From Cynocephalus volans (lineage: Eukaryota; Chordata; Mammalia; Dermoptera; Cynocephalidae), in the NCBI RefSeq assembly GCF_027409185.1, contig NC_084462.1, positions 28,743,577 through 28,807,576 of the forward strand: 64,000 bases of DNA. Direction: 5' to 3'. Of the stretch, positions 49,401-60,429 are shown piece by piece (position 1 is the first letter of the stretch; each line of letters begins with the position of its first letter). The notes under the pieces were generated by a model. It had not been told where the DNA came from. It worked only from the letters and a program-made list of their open reading frames with translations, and did not search any database. The translations under genes were made by a program, and so were the position numbers.

Positions 49401-52400
49401 TTCTGTAAGTGTGAAACTGTCAAGATATGAAGAATACTGGGGAGACACGTGCTTTGGAAGGCTACTTGGTATTGGGAAATGAGCATGAAATTATACAGAG
49501 CAGAATGAAAAGATAAAAAGCATACCATAGCGTATGTGCTTTTTATCTTTTCATTTTATCTTTTCACCATATCCACACATAAGGGGTGCGAGCGTGTGAC
49601 TATGTAAGTCTGCCTCAAGGCGGCCCCGGACTCCAATTAATGTTAAGAGCAGAAGGGGTGAGGAATGGGGTAAGTCTTAGCCTATTTACCTTCCCTGCCC
49701 GTAGCTCGAGGATAAGAGAGAGAGAGATTTATTACCGCAACAAATGTACACACTTTTTTCTTGGGCAATAATAAATATCCAAGCAGCCCAGTTTGCTGAC
49801 CAGGAAATGCAGCCTGGAAGGGAGATCCTTACCCAGAAGCCACAGAGTTAAGGACATACAGAGGCTGGCTGAGGCCCGCTCCTCTCAGCTCCTGCAAAGC
49901 TAATTTTAAACTTGATTTCCCACTGTAGGACCAAGGACCAGGCCAATGGTCCCTTTTTCCATCCTGCCACTGGGAAAGGTTCAGAGAGGTAGGGCAAGGA
50001 AATTCCAAGGACCACAAAGTCTTTGTTAATGGGTCTTGGACTCAGAGTTGAGAGATTGTGGGTACTTCCCTCCCTGGACCAGTTGAGGGTCTCAGCCTAG
50101 GCCTGAAGATCTCAGTTTGGAAAGAGCCTCCGTATTCGCCACCAGGAAGGCCCTCTTCACACTTTCTTCTCTCTCCTGCACATGCATCCCAGGAGGACTC
50201 TACCAAAGTCCAGCATCAATGACAACTGTCCCAGCTCACCAACCTTCAATGGCTCCCTACTGCTTATGGAATAAGGTCCAAACATGCCTCGCTCTCCTCT
50301 TCTTTATGAACCTGTCTTCTTTCTCCTTTTTCTTAGACGTTGAACCTGTCCCCTGCTTCTCCCCTGTGCTTACTCATACAATCTGCACTTGACATGCTTC
50401 CTTCCCTGTCCTCCCCAGCCCTTCAGAGCCAGCAAAAATGTCACTGCCTCCAGGAAGCCTTCCCTGACTGTGTGAGTTCACCAGAAGCCTCCTCTTTTGA
50501 GTCCCCAGAAAGAGCCATGCTGAATTCAGATCTGGAATCTTTCTTGGTCCCTCCCTGTCCTCACTGCCTAGCCTCCTCCTCCAGGCAAGCCCTCCAAGAT
50601 CAGTTAAGACCTTCAATGGCTCTCCTTTGCCCTCAGGATAAAGTTTCAACTTCTACCTCCTCCTCCTGCCCATTTTCTCACTCTAATTCCCTGAGAATGT
50701 GGAGCAAGACCCCACTCCTGGAAGCCCTGGCTGTACACAGAGTTCCCTCTGTCTGGAATGCCCTGCTCCCCTAATGGTTTCTGCTTGGGGGGCTCTTAAT
50801 CTTTTAGTTGGGTTCACTCAAGCATTGTCTCCTCCAGGAAGTCCTCTTAGACTGTGCTCCTGCCAGTTGGGCTGGACACCACTCTCTTTTGATACTGTAA
50901 TTCTGGTTCCTGTGTCTCTGTCCTCTGGGAACCATACATCCCTTAGGGGCTGAGGCTGGATCCCTGTACCTCCCAGCCTGCCTGCCCTGCCTAGGGCCTG
51001 GCTCCTGCAAGCATCTATAAACCACACTAGCTGTGAGGCCTTGAGGAAGACATGTAACACTTCTGTGCCTCAGTATCCTCACCTAAAAAATGAGGACAAT
51101 ACAAGTCATTTCCAGTGCTTAGTACAGTCTGCAGATAGAAGTGCTGTCAGGGTCGATGAAATAAGTCAATACATGCTGAGCCAGGGAGTTCAGTTCTATA
51201 CTTTCTGGTGTCTTGCTTGCTATTCCAAGAGCCCCCTGCACAGCCAGGTGTCTTGCGGCATGCTCTCACAGTACCCCATCCTCCTGGCATGTGCACCTAC
51301 CACAAAGACAACTCCACTGCGAATGATACTCAGCCAGCAAGCTGAGTCTGAGGTGGTGTCTTTTCCATTCCTGGCTCTATCTTAAGGCTACATGTCCAGG
51401 GCCTGTATACAGCAGACACTCAGCAAATGTTGCCTCCTGCAAATGCCTGGGGGCTCAGAATAACCAGCTGCTCAGCTGCAGGACATTTCTGTGGTTACTG
51501 ACAATTCCTGCAAACTTGGACTTCCGGGGCCTGCAAAACTAGCCCCCAAGTCCAGCAGCCTCCTTCTCTCCTGGCTTACAGTGGAGGGTTAAGTCTTGTC
51601 TTGGGAGATGGATTAAATAGAACATCTATTCCAAGAGAATATCATCTATTCCCAGAGAATAGATAGTCTAGGAGGTTCTTTCTGTCTCTGAGGTGCCACA
51701 GGTCTCATTGTGAGTAAAGGTAAACAAATGCCCATAAGAAAATGAAAAGGTGTTTGGGTGGCCCAAGTATACAATCTGAACGTGACTTGTGCTTTGTGAT
51801 TAAAGCGAAAGTTCCTGTGCTCAGATGTCTGATGAATGAATGAATGAATGGGTGAGTGAATGAGTGAATGACTACAGGGGGCCTTTGCTGGCAGGGCAAG
51901 GCCTCCCTGTGGTAACCTACACACTCTCTCCCTTCCCTATGGAGTAGTAGCCTCGTTCCTGCTCTGGACCCTCCATCTGAGGCAGGAAGGGAGCCCCTTG
52001 AGATGTGGGGGCCGGGCCCAGCCCCGACTCTAACTGGCTTTGTGCCCCGGAGCATGTGGGGCTTCACTCTCTCACCAGTAAGAGAAACAGTAATCAAGAA
52101 CCATGAAATGGTCCACTTCTGACTCCATAATTCCATTTCTCAGATTCCATTTTGGGAATCAACCTGAGTGACAACAAAAGGTATGCATTAAGGGGTTAAT
52201 AAGTTTATCATTGGAGAAAAATTGAAACAACTTCAATTCTAAGCGTAGGGAACGGGATAAAGACACAGGTTATGTTTACCACTATGTCTGCTGTCACTAC
52301 GTTCTTACGGAACATACAAAGTTTTAAGCTAAATGTGAAGTGAAAATATTTCTATGCTAATATGATCATAAGGAAATGAAAAACCTGCGCCCAGAAAATA

Positions 52401-53358
52401 GTTGGAAGGAAAAACACTAAAAAGTTACTAGTAGTTGTCTCTGGGTGGGACTGTGGTTTTTAAAACTGTCTAGTTGGTTGCATTCTCTGCATGTTTTGGA
52501 GAATGTAACTTAGTGGTTTGGGGGTGAGGTCCAGCTTTTGTCAGAGCCCGGCTCCATGCTGATGGGCCCAGGCAGTGCAGGTAGCAACACTGCTTCACAC
52601 ACCGACGTGTGTGGGTGCGGTTAGCATGGTGCCTGCAGCCCAGAAAGTACTCCTTAAATGTTAGCTGTCACTTTAGAGCGGGACAAACATAATAAACTTT
52701 AACAATAAACTCAAAGGATCTGGGGTGGCAGAAATGGGGAGTGACCGCTAACAGGTACAGGGTTTCCTTTTGGGGTGATGAAAATGTTCTGGAATCAGAC
52801 AGTCATGATGGTTGCACAACCTTGTGGATATCAAATGCCATGAAACTATATACTTTAAAATGGTAAATTTTATGACACATGAATTATATCTCAATTGAAA
52901 AAACGCAAAGAAACCATAAATGAAAATAATAAAAGGATCGTAATTGGGGCTTCCTCAAACAGGGATAAAAGGTCTACGGACATTTTAAAGTACCTTGCTC
53001 ACGGTCGGTACTCAATAAAACACATTTTTCCTCTTGGCTGCTTTAATTCTCGGTGGGTGATATGAGCCTTATTATCTCTTTTAGCTATGAAGCCTTCCTA
53101 GAGCAGTCTCGAGGGGATCCACCAGAACCCAGGGGGAGAAGGAAACAGACTCTTTGTAACTTTCTAGCGGACCAGCAGGTGGGGACAGAAATAAGGAGGT
53201 GGGTTAGGGGCAGAAATAAGGAAGCGGGCAGCCAGCACTGACCTCAGGGCACAGTCCAGCCAGTCCCCAGGTGAGAGACGCACTTACCTAGGAAGCCCTC
53301 CTCATCAACAATGATAGTGTAATCCTCCGGCGTCTCCGTCAGACTGAAGAACTTGCAC
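40419..53358 (-). CDS. CASTOR2: CASTOR2 gene, exons 2–9 of 9 (5' partial)
   Basis: Cytosolic arginine sensor for mTORC1 subunit 2 (GATSL2), an ACT-domain protein. Family knowledge: CASTOR proteins form homo- or heterodimers and bind GATOR2, which restrains mTORC1. CASTOR1 senses arginine; CASTOR2 is reported not to bind it appreciably. Exons in transcript order (− strand): 53288-53358, 44824-45017, 44505-44637, 43826-43949, 42931-43041, 42428-42510, 40568-40662, 40419-40484, all GT–AG and phase-matched. They sum to 877 nt, ending in a TAG stop at 40419-40421. Visible landmarks are SLTETPEDYTIIVDEEGF, LALNVVSGGGSFSSSQPIG, STYQTDFILV (its Tyr-Gln-x-Asp corresponds to the GATOR2-binding residues described for CASTOR1), SLIEGYISLVMDVQ and ISTFKFDHAL. 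Exon 1, encoding roughly 37 residues, is beyond 64,000. No lesion is seen. The call is near certain because the unusual sequence matches the remembered human protein almost residue for residue. Confidence 0.97.
40485..42427 (-). other. CASTOR2 introns 8 and 7
   Basis: Intron 8 is 83 bp (40485-40567). Intron 7 (40663-42427) holds an L2-like (+) stretch at about 40700-41030 and a MIR (−) at about 41040-41180 (gacagattaggaaactgagg). The stretch 41181-42427 shows nothing I recognise. Confidence 0.5.
40568..40662 (-). CDS. CASTOR2: CASTOR2 exon 8
   Basis: The − strand acceptor tttccctag precedes 40662 and the donor gtgagtg begins at 40567. It encodes ECGIVAQISEPLAAADIPAY, then YISTFKFDHAL, the last ACT-domain strand and helix. 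The next intron is only 83 bp, and reading through it stays open, so a naive ORF spans both exons. Confidence 0.95.
42428..42510 (-). CDS. CASTOR2: CASTOR2 exon 7
   Basis: The − strand acceptor tttgaag precedes 42510 and the donor gtgagct begins at 42427. It encodes FPSNLLFTSASGELWKMVRI, then GGQPLGF. The flanking split codons give Arg (with exon 6) and Asp (with exon 8). Confidence 0.95.
42931..43041 (-). CDS. CASTOR2: CASTOR2 exon 6
   Basis: The − strand acceptor gcccacag precedes 43041 and the donor gtgagcc begins at 42930. It encodes VKDPMAAGDDCDHIRFFSFS, then LIEGYISLVMDVQTQQ. The last is a hallmark ACT-domain segment of the CASTOR family. Confidence 0.96.
43042..43825 (-). other. CASTOR2 intron 5
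   Basis: It contains a MIR (+) at about 43135-43330 and the minisatellite at 43602-43788. The stretch 43331-43601 shows nothing I recognise. Intron 6 (42511-42930) is also featureless to me. Confidence 0.5.
43602..43788. repeat. 37-bp minisatellite, four clear copies plus one degenerate
   Basis: Copies are at 43641-43677, 43678-43714, 43715-43751 and 43752-43788, with a degenerate unit at 43602-43640. The shared core is agctc.cggggcaggcctgt. Copies 1 and 2 differ at few positions. It ends 37 bp from the exon 5 splice donor. Confidence 0.9.
43826..43949 (-). CDS. CASTOR2: CASTOR2 exon 5
   Basis: The − strand acceptor ctcttgacag precedes 43949 and the donor gtagga begins at 43825. It encodes QRPVIHPLSSPSNRFCVTSL, then DPDTLPAVATLLMDVMFYSN. 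A minisatellite begins 37 bp beyond the donor in the following intron. Confidence 0.96.
44080..44420 (+). repeat. L2 LINE fragment in CASTOR2 intron 4
   Basis: The phrases ccaggcctttgcacatgctg, ctgcccagaatgcccttcc and ctccaggaggctgccctgac follow L2 order, antisense to the gene. Confidence 0.6.
44505..44637 (-). CDS. CASTOR2: CASTOR2 exon 4
   Basis: The − strand acceptor cag precedes 44637 and the donor gtgagt begins at 44504. It encodes VRERDLPFVTHTLSSEF and ILRVVNGETVAAENLGITNG, ending in FVKPKM plus one base. The terminal Met is where I remember Leu in human. Confidence 0.96.
44824..45017 (-). CDS. CASTOR2: CASTOR2 exon 3
   Basis: The − strand acceptor ccctccag precedes 45017 and the donor gtgagcc begins at 44823. 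It encodes 64 full codons, from LPSSEHLSVADATWLALNVV through ADQNISVFMLSTYQTDFIL. This includes the Tyr-Gln-x-Asp surface equivalent to the CASTOR1 residues needed for GATOR2 binding. Confidence 0.96.
45018..49505 (-). other. CASTOR2 intron 2, distal half
   Basis: It holds MIR pieces at about 45110-45330 (+), 47530-47595 (−) and 48630-48830 (+), and a MER5A-like fragment at 47040-47210. The stretches 45331-47039 and 47596-48629 include long open frames but no recognisable protein or repeat. The stretch 48831-49505 shows nothing I recognise. Confidence 0.5.
47040..47210. repeat. MER5A-like hAT DNA-transposon fragment
   Basis: The phrases aatggaattttaattaattt, then aacagccgcacatgctgagtggctac match the MER5A middle and end. 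It is old and non-autonomous. Confidence 0.5.
49506..49553. other. Perfect 17-bp inverted repeat (hairpin)
   Basis: The left arm tgaaaagataaaaagca (49506-49522) is perfectly complementary to the right arm tgctttttatcttttca (49537-49553). The 14-bp spacer can pair three more bases. It lies deep in CASTOR2 intron 2. Role unknown. Confidence 0.9.
50110..51005 (+). repeat. Two consecutive L2 fragments
   Basis: The first (about 50110-50560) has caatggctccctactgctta and caggaagccttccctgactg. The second (about 50560-51005) restarts at gttaagaccttcaatggctc and ends with caggaagtcctcttagactg. Both are antisense to CASTOR2. A MIR (+) follows at about 51010-51180. Confidence 0.55.
51833..51873. repeat. 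(TGAA)n simple repeat
   Basis: About ten TGAA/TGAG units, imperfect at the right. This is a short microsatellite in CASTOR2 intron 2. Confidence 0.85.
52135..52915 (+). repeat. L1 remnants in CASTOR2 intron 2
   Basis: The stretch 52135-52500 has old L1-like text (gtagttgtctctgggtggga). The stretch 52740-52915 has ggtgatgaaaatgttctgga and ttatatctcaattgaaaaa, an L1 3' end. A MIR-like piece lies between. The stretch 52916-53287 shows nothing I recognise. Confidence 0.5.
53288..53358 (-). CDS. CASTOR2: CASTOR2 exon 2
   Basis: On the − strand the acceptor (…ctacccag) precedes 53358 and the donor gtaagtg begins at 53287. It has 23 full codons, CKFFSLTETPEDYTIIVDEE then GFL, flanked by split Arg and Glu codons. 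It lies 8.3 kb upstream of exon 3. Confidence 0.96.
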
Positions 53359-54539
53359 CTGGGTAGACGGACAGACAGACACAGGATATCTGTTAAGACC
53401 TGCAGGGCTCTGTGGCAGCCGCCCATCCATGACCCAGCGGGAGACAACTTAAGTTTACTCAGACCCCCACTTGCTGGGTGACCTCAGGTAAGCTGCTTAT
53501 TTCTCCCTTTGGGTCCCCCCAGTTCTGACTCAGGAGGTCGCAGAGAGGCCTAGAGATGATCATCCTCTCTGTACCCCTCAATCTTTGGGGACCCCTGAGC
53601 CAGACAGCCCCTAGGACATTGTGCAGGCCTGAGAGTCTTAGATCCCACTTCTTCTCAGACAGAGGAAGTGGCTGAAGGGTGGCTTTGGCAGGGCTGGTCA
53701 GATGAACTGTCTTTTCCACAGACCCTCCAACTGTGACCTTGAGGCCTCTGTCCCTGTCTTCCCAATCATCCTGGCCCCTCTCCTCACCAACTTGTGAGCT
53801 CCAGTCATTGAAGGTGTGATTCCCATCAACCCGTCTGACAGCCCAGCCTTCGAGTTAGTTTTCTTCCTCAAAAGAAAAAGGGCTGTGGCTGCCTGTGATG
53901 TTTCTGGGGCACAGATCTGTGCACTGCTGCACATCACCTTTGGTCACTATTGCTCAGCCTGAGGTGTATATTGCTCATTGTATCCCAAAATGAGACCACT
54001 GATTCACCAAGGACAGGGACTGGGCATCACCCTGTCACTGCTGATCTCGGTCCCAAGCAGACATGCTGGGCAGTCAACAGAGGGAGCCTGGTTCTGTGTC
54101 CAGCAGCCCTCAGGCCAGGCTTTGAGACTTTTGGTCTCTGGATGAGGGGGGTTATTGTCCTCTAGTGCCTGTGTCCCTATTCCCCATCCAGTGAGAACTG
54201 CTCCCAGAGCGCCCTGGCTGTGGCTGCAGGAGAGAAGGAGAGTCTGAGCATGGCAGTGGCTTGCAGAAAACTGACCTCTGGTCATTTATCTGGCATCACT
54301 GTGCTTAAGCAAGAGCATTGGACCAATGCATAAAACCCACCCATCATGGGAAGCCCAGACAGAAAGAGGCCAGGCAAGTCCAAATATCACTTCCACAAAG
54401 ATTAAAATGGAAAAGGCATGTTGAAGTGGACAGCGTGGCAGGGGATAGGGGGAGCTGCTATGTCTAATCTCTCTCCTAACGGTCATCAGCTGCCCTGCAA
54501 CACTGCGACCTCATCAACAGAACCTCCACAGCACCCTTT

Positions 54540-54985
54540 AAAACATATTAACTAAAATTCTCACAAGGACGAGGAGCAACTGTTGCTGGTGGGAATGCAA
54601 ATTGGTCCAGTTATTTGGACAACCGTCTGGTATTTTCTTACAAAGTTAAGTATACACGGACCATATGACTCAGGAATCCTACTCCAGATGAACATGTATG
54701 CGCACACAAAGACCTGCACACACACGCGGGTAGCCTTTGTAATCACTCCAAACTGGAAACCACCCAAACACCCTCCCGTCAACTGGAGAGTCGATAACTG
54801 TGGCACCTCACATAGAGGAATACCAGTCAGAGATCACCAGGAACGAACTGCTGATTCATGCAATAACGTGGATGTGTCTCGAATGCATTTTGCTAAATGA
54901 AAAATTAAACCAAAGAACTGTCTATTAAAAAGTGAGTATTTTGCCATATGTAAATTATACCTCGATAAACCTGAATGTAAAGAAA
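54540..54985 (+). mobile_element. L1 3'-end remnant
   Basis: The phrases ttgctggtgggaatgcaaat, ctactccagatgaacatgta and tttgccatatgtaaattata are the forward L1 3' region, truncated at the 5' side. No TSD is resolved. Confidence 0.6.
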
Positions 54986-55749
54986 ATGCCTGTGCTAGGG
55001 TTGTAAATGAGGTGGCCTTCTCTTTCCCTTTGACATTGTACTCAACCAACAGCACACTCTTCAATTTCCCTCCAGCTCTTTGGTTTTCAAATTATATCTC
55101 TGTCCCTGCCTGTCCCATATTCAATTCGCAACTATTGCCTGGACAAATGAAATCTATAATTGCTTTGAGGAAAACAGCAAGTTATTACCTTAGTAGGTGG
55201 CAATTGCTGGTCTGGCTTAGGGCCTTCCTAGGGACCCCCATGCACTCAGAAAGAAACCCCCTGCACCAGATTGCCATGAGCTGGTACTCTCTGGGTGGGG
55301 AGGGGCCACCCAGCTGTCTGAGAGTCCATGAGGGCAAAGGGACGTGGCGCTTGCTCCTGGTGCCCTCTTGGCTGTGAGGGACACTCCAGAAATAGACCAC
55401 ACAAATTATTCTGGAGGGCATAAACACCACCAGAAAGCAACAGCAGCCTCTGTGTACACAGGGTATAAACACATTGTTGAAGTGACCCATCTCCTGGGGT
55501 CAGCGCCTCTGTGGCCCTGCCAGCTGTTGCATATCCATCTCCAAATGTGCACCTTGGCACACCAGGCCTTGGGCAGGGCGGATTCACTGGACAGAGCTGC
55601 CACTATCACTGGCCACCAAACTCAGGAGTCAGACCCCAGACTGTTCCCTTACCCTTACCCCCATGTCCTCTGTGTGTGTAAGCCCCACCCCATCTTACCT
55701 CCTCCATTGCTCCCTCCACACGTGAACTCTTGCCTGGTTTGCTTTATAC

Positions 55750-55857
55750 TTTTTTTTTTTTTTTTTTTTTTTTTGCATCTGGCCAGTACCAGGATCCAAA
55801 CCTGTGATCTTGAGGTTATGAGGCTGTGCTCTAACCAACTGAGCAAACTGGCCAGCC
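55750..55857 (-). mobile_element. tRNA-Ile SINE monomer
   Basis: A 24-bp T-run is followed by catctggccagtaccaggat and ctaaccaactgagcaaactg. A short TSD-like ttgcctgg / tcgcctgg flanks it. Confidence 0.83.
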
Positions 55858-57619
55858 TCGCCTGGAAGACTGTACCAGCCTCCTGCCTTGTCTCGCTCAT
55901 CCACTCCCAGCCTGTCCCTCTGCTCCCCAGTCTCATGCCTCTAAAGGTGGACAAATGTCTTTCCACTGCCCAGAATACCCTTCCCCCTTTGTTGGCCAGA
56001 GACTATCTGCTCATTCTTTAAGGCCCAGTTCAAGTATCTCCTCTGGGGTACAACCTTTCTTGATCAGCACCAGCCACCTCCTCTCCCTCATCTCCCATCA
56101 CACAGGCAGTCTGCGCTTGACAGCCCACAACCTCACGCTGTGTCCACGAGAGGACTTTCAGACCACTGTGACAGCTGGGCTTGCAGTGCATCACAACTCT
56201 AGGGGAGAGTTCATTCATCTCACGGTCTATGTGAAGTATACCCTCAGAATTGGGTAGTGCCCAACCTGTGCAACTGCTCACGATGGTCCTGAGCACTTTC
56301 CACAATTTATTACAAACAATACCATAAACTCTCAGAGGCAAGGACACTGGGTCCTCTGTATACACACCTCGTACCTGACACTGGCTGGGCATAGAATCAA
56401 CACTCAATGACTGCTGAGCAAAGGAGGGGGCTATGGCCACACACCTACCTTCAAAGCCAGAGAAGCCCCAATCAGAAAAAATGCTGCCCACCCTCATGTG
56501 GCATCTCCTTGACTTACCCCTCCCCTGGGAGATGCTAGTCTCCAGTCCCAACTCCACCTTCTCTAACAAGTTGTGACTGGGTCCATATCCCAGATGCTGG
56601 GCTCCTGGTGTCTGTGGCCTCTCTGCACCCTGTTGGCAAAGAGCTGGAGAGAGGACCAAACCAAAAACCCTAAAATTACCCAGCCTAGTGCTACGTGCTA
56701 TTAGGAAATCCAAGGAAGGAGAGTAGAATGGTCTGCCCTCTAGATGCCCTCAAGGGACGGGAAATAAGATGTGAAACAACAGGGGAAGAGATGGAAGCCT
56801 GGGATGGAGCAAGAAGGCTGTGGTCCTGGAGACCTGGGTTCGAATCGACTTGGCACCTGGAAGAGGTGTACCCTGGGCCACCTCATTCCTCTGCATAATG
56901 TGGGACAAGTCCAGGGTGGACTAGTTCCCATCCAGCTCCAGCTTGGGAAGTGCACAGGCCTCAAGGAGCCCCACCAGCCTCATAGCAGGGCTGACCTTGA
57001 GGGGCCTGACCAAAAAAGTTCTGATCCCAAAACTGTCAAGTTTGCCTGGAAAACTCCTTCAAGAGCAGAAAAAACCCCAACCAGCTATGATCAGAACCCA
57101 AGAAATTGATCTGGTGACAGATCTACATCCCAGGCAGCTGGGCAGGTCGTGCATCACAACTCTGGGGGAGAGGACTTTTTCATCTCATAGTCTATGTGAA
57201 GAGCGATTTAGAGTTGGGCAGTGCACAACCTGTGCAACTGTATGTTGGTCACTTGGTAGGTCCTACAGGACCTTTGTATCAGGTAGATGGGACACAAAAC
57301 TCTAGAGCCCTGTGCAATGAAGAAGGGAGACTGAGAGACAGCAGCTGTAGCTCACTGTGGTTCAGGACACCCTGAAATCATGCTGGTCCCCTGCCCAGGA
57401 ACACCACTGCACCCCTAAGCTCTGTGAATGGAATATGTGTGTTAGATGAGGGCAGGCCACACCAGGGAGCCTGTGTCTGTTCAGAACCTCCTAGCCAACA
57501 GAGCATGCCCAGGGGGACTGAGGGGACTCTCAACTGTGCCCCATCAGCCTTGGGGGAAATCCAGCCACCACCTCTAAATCTCTGAAGGGCTGTTGTGGAC
57601 CATGGGATGCTGGCTTGTT

Positions 57620-57810
57620 CAGAGCAGCAGAGAGATTAAGAGCTTACAGTTGTATGACTTTAGGCAAGTTACTTAATCTCTTGGTGCCTCAGTTTCCTCA
57701 TCCATAAAATGGGGAGAATACTAGTACCTACTTCACAGGGTTACTGTTGAAGAGTAAATGAGTTAACAGCCAGTGTGACTATGGTAAGTGCTTGGTGTAC
57801 TGACTGTTTA
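57620..57810 (+). repeat. Well-preserved MIR SINE
   Basis: Full order is present: gagattaagagcttacag, gcaagttacttaatctcttg, gcctcagtttcctcatccat, aaaatggggagaatac, tgagttaaca. It is the best-preserved MIR in the window. Confidence 0.75.
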
Positions 57811-60325
57811 TTCTTCTTGGAGGGTAGAGACAGCTGAGGGGAAGGCCAACTTGGGTTCACAGTAAGAAAAGCTCTATAGCCAGCTGGGCTTCAAGAGGCT
57901 GATGGGCTGGCTTGGGGGGCAGTGAGTTGTCTGTGGTCAGAGGGCTGAGCCCTGGGCAGGCGGGCTGCAGGGATGATTTGCCTTGAGGGGTGGATGGATC
58001 AAACTACTTCAAGGTTCTGTGGAGCACGGAGTCTCTAATTCTTTGAAACACCTTCTTCCTCTCTGGCCTGAAGCAACAAGCTTTGGCTGAAAAGTTTTCA
58101 CTCACCTTCCCGGCAGCCTAGCTCCCCACTAGGCAGCCAGCAAAGCAATGATGGCTCCACTTTACAATGGAAGAGACTAACTCAGCCTGAAATCCCCAGT
58201 GAGTCTATGTTGGAGCCAAACCTGCAGCCTTGAGCCCAGCCCTCCTGGCCCCAGCTCCTTGAATATTCTACACTGAGACCTCAGGAGTTTTCGCAGATGC
58301 CCAGCAGTCTGAGCAGGGACCATCCAGATCAGGGGAGCCAGGGGGCAGCCTGACACATCCCCATTGGTGGGAGCTTCTATCAGCGTCCACCTCACCTTCT
58401 CATTCACCTGCCGGCTAAGCGATGGCCGTGCTAGGCTGTGCTACGCTCCCCAAGGGCTCGGGCAGTATTCCTTCCCTCTGGCTTCCTAGATACCACAAAG
58501 ACCCCCTTACATAGTCAAGGCTCAGCAGAGGTTGCCATTACGTGAGTCCTATGCAGAGGACCAGGGTCACTGCGAGGCAAGAGCTGGTGTTTTGACCAGG
58601 CCCCATCTGGGACTCATGATTGACTCGCTCAGGGTCACAATGCCCTGTGTCAGCCAGACCCTGCCAAGGTCACCTGCTGGCTCCCCACAGAACAAGTCCA
58701 GACCTTTGCTATTAGAGCTGGCCAGCGGGGCAAAGCCTTTACTTTGCAAATGACCAGCCCACCCCAACCAGAGAGGCCCTGCAAAAAGGCCTCAGAACAG
58801 GTTTCCTGCACTTCACAGGTGCCTGTTTACCAACCGTTCTCGTGCCTTTGTTAAAGTAGGCCCCCGTTAGCCCACTTGGAATTATGGCACCAGCCTGGAA
58901 AGCCAGGGGTGTTTCTTGCAAAGTGTGGCCCATTCAGTTTGGAATGAAGGAGGTTTAGCTACTTCCTCTGCAGCCTGTCCCAGTGAGGAGGTGGGGAGGG
59001 GGGTCTAACCTGCTTCGGCAGACCACCCACCTCCATCCCTGCCTTGGCCGGCCACTGCTGGCTGCCTCCCAGCTGACGTCTTTCTGCTGTGGTGCAGCAG
59101 CCGGTAGCCTCTTAAAACACACGGCCAGCGACGGAGGCCTGGGCCCGGGCATGGTGCTGGCCTCCTGCCGCGTGGGGTTTTTCTTCCCAAAGGAAACCCA
59201 CGCGGATGGTGTATGTCAGGCTTTGTTCTCTCACACAGCTGCGGCTTTTTCATCTGCTTCTCCTGGGTCTTTAGGAGGTCCCTCATGTTATTTACATCTC
59301 ATGTCTGCTGTCTTTAACAACGTGAAGCTGCCCTTTCAAGTTTTACTTAGAAAAAAGCCCTGCACTGGTTCTGCGATCTGAAGGGCAATCCTGAACAGGA
59401 GTTTCTTTTTCTGTAAGACAGAAAAAATCTGCTTGTGTCATGGGTGACCAGGAGAATCAAATCAAATGGTGTGGGTGACTGCATTTGGCAAATTCTAGTG
59501 TGTTGTGCAGAGGCAGGACTACAAAGGGGGCAGAAGGTAGGGCAGAAGGAGAAGAAAGGTCTGGATAAAGCCCCAGGACCCTGGCTCCCTCCAGGGAGCA
59601 CTCGGACCCTGCAGACAGGAGCACACGTGCTTGTTGGCTCTTGCCTACTCTGACACAAAATGATCACTGATTCCGGGTCTTCCTTTTCTTAGCACCCCCA
59701 GCCCAACTCCCACAGGAGGCCAGAATCCTAACATCCCAGTGAGCCTCACACCTGCTCGGCCATCCCCTCCACAGTGATAACAGTATCCACCACAGCACTG
59801 AGATGATTCACTTCCAGGTCTCTGCAAGTGAGCCATCTGCTCCTGGGTGACGGGGCCGCATCTCTCTCATCCGGTCCCCAATGCCTAGCACATGGTTTGG
59901 TATGGGGTCGGTCGTCAGTGTGCACTGAACAAATGTGGAGCATGATTATTCCCATTGCACAGATAGGCAGTGGAGGCCACCGGATGGCAGATGTGGCCTG
60001 CAGCATATACTCTGTGACTTGGCTTTTCCACTGGGAGGTGTGCACCCTCTCACAGACGTGTAACGGGAGACATGGACAGGAGAATTCCTAACAGTCTGTT
60101 CTCAGTAGCAACGACCTGGCCATAACCCAGACAACCATCAGCAGTACAGGAGGGGAGTGTTGGCAGAAGACCAGTGGCACCACGAACAATCTACAGCAAC
60201 ATAAAAGAGAATGAATGAGCCTTGGTAATGTAACAGTAGATGGAAAAACAAGGCCTCAAATTATGTACAGCACGGTACTCTTTGTACCAACTTAAAACAG
60301 CTGCAATTTAAAAAATACACATTAG

Positions 60326-60429
60326 AGCTGGCTGGTTAGCTCACTTGGGAGAGCATGGTGCTGATAACACCAAGGTCAAGGGTTTGGATCCTCGTACAGG
60401 CCAGCCACAAAACAAACAAACAAACAAAA
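60326..60429 (+). mobile_element. tRNA-Ile SINE monomer
   Basis: The body gagctggctggttagctcac, ggtgctgataacaccaaggt and gtttggatcctcgtacaggc is followed by a (caaa)n tail. The GATAAC loop matches the tRNA-Ile(AAT) anticodon arm layout. Confidence 0.85.

Noticed and set aside
56030..56713. 227-codon open frame on the − strand
   Set aside because: It overlaps an L2 fragment and one copy of a direct duplication; no recognisable protein.
59000..59200. CASTOR2 exon 1 or CpG-island promoter
   Set aside because: Modest GC only; no match to the expected MELHILEHRL start on the − strand anywhere to 64,000.
60326..60400. Possible functional tRNA-Ile genes at several SINE sites
   Set aside because: The units have mismatched stems, A-rich tails and TSDs, so they are SINEs rather than tRNA genes.
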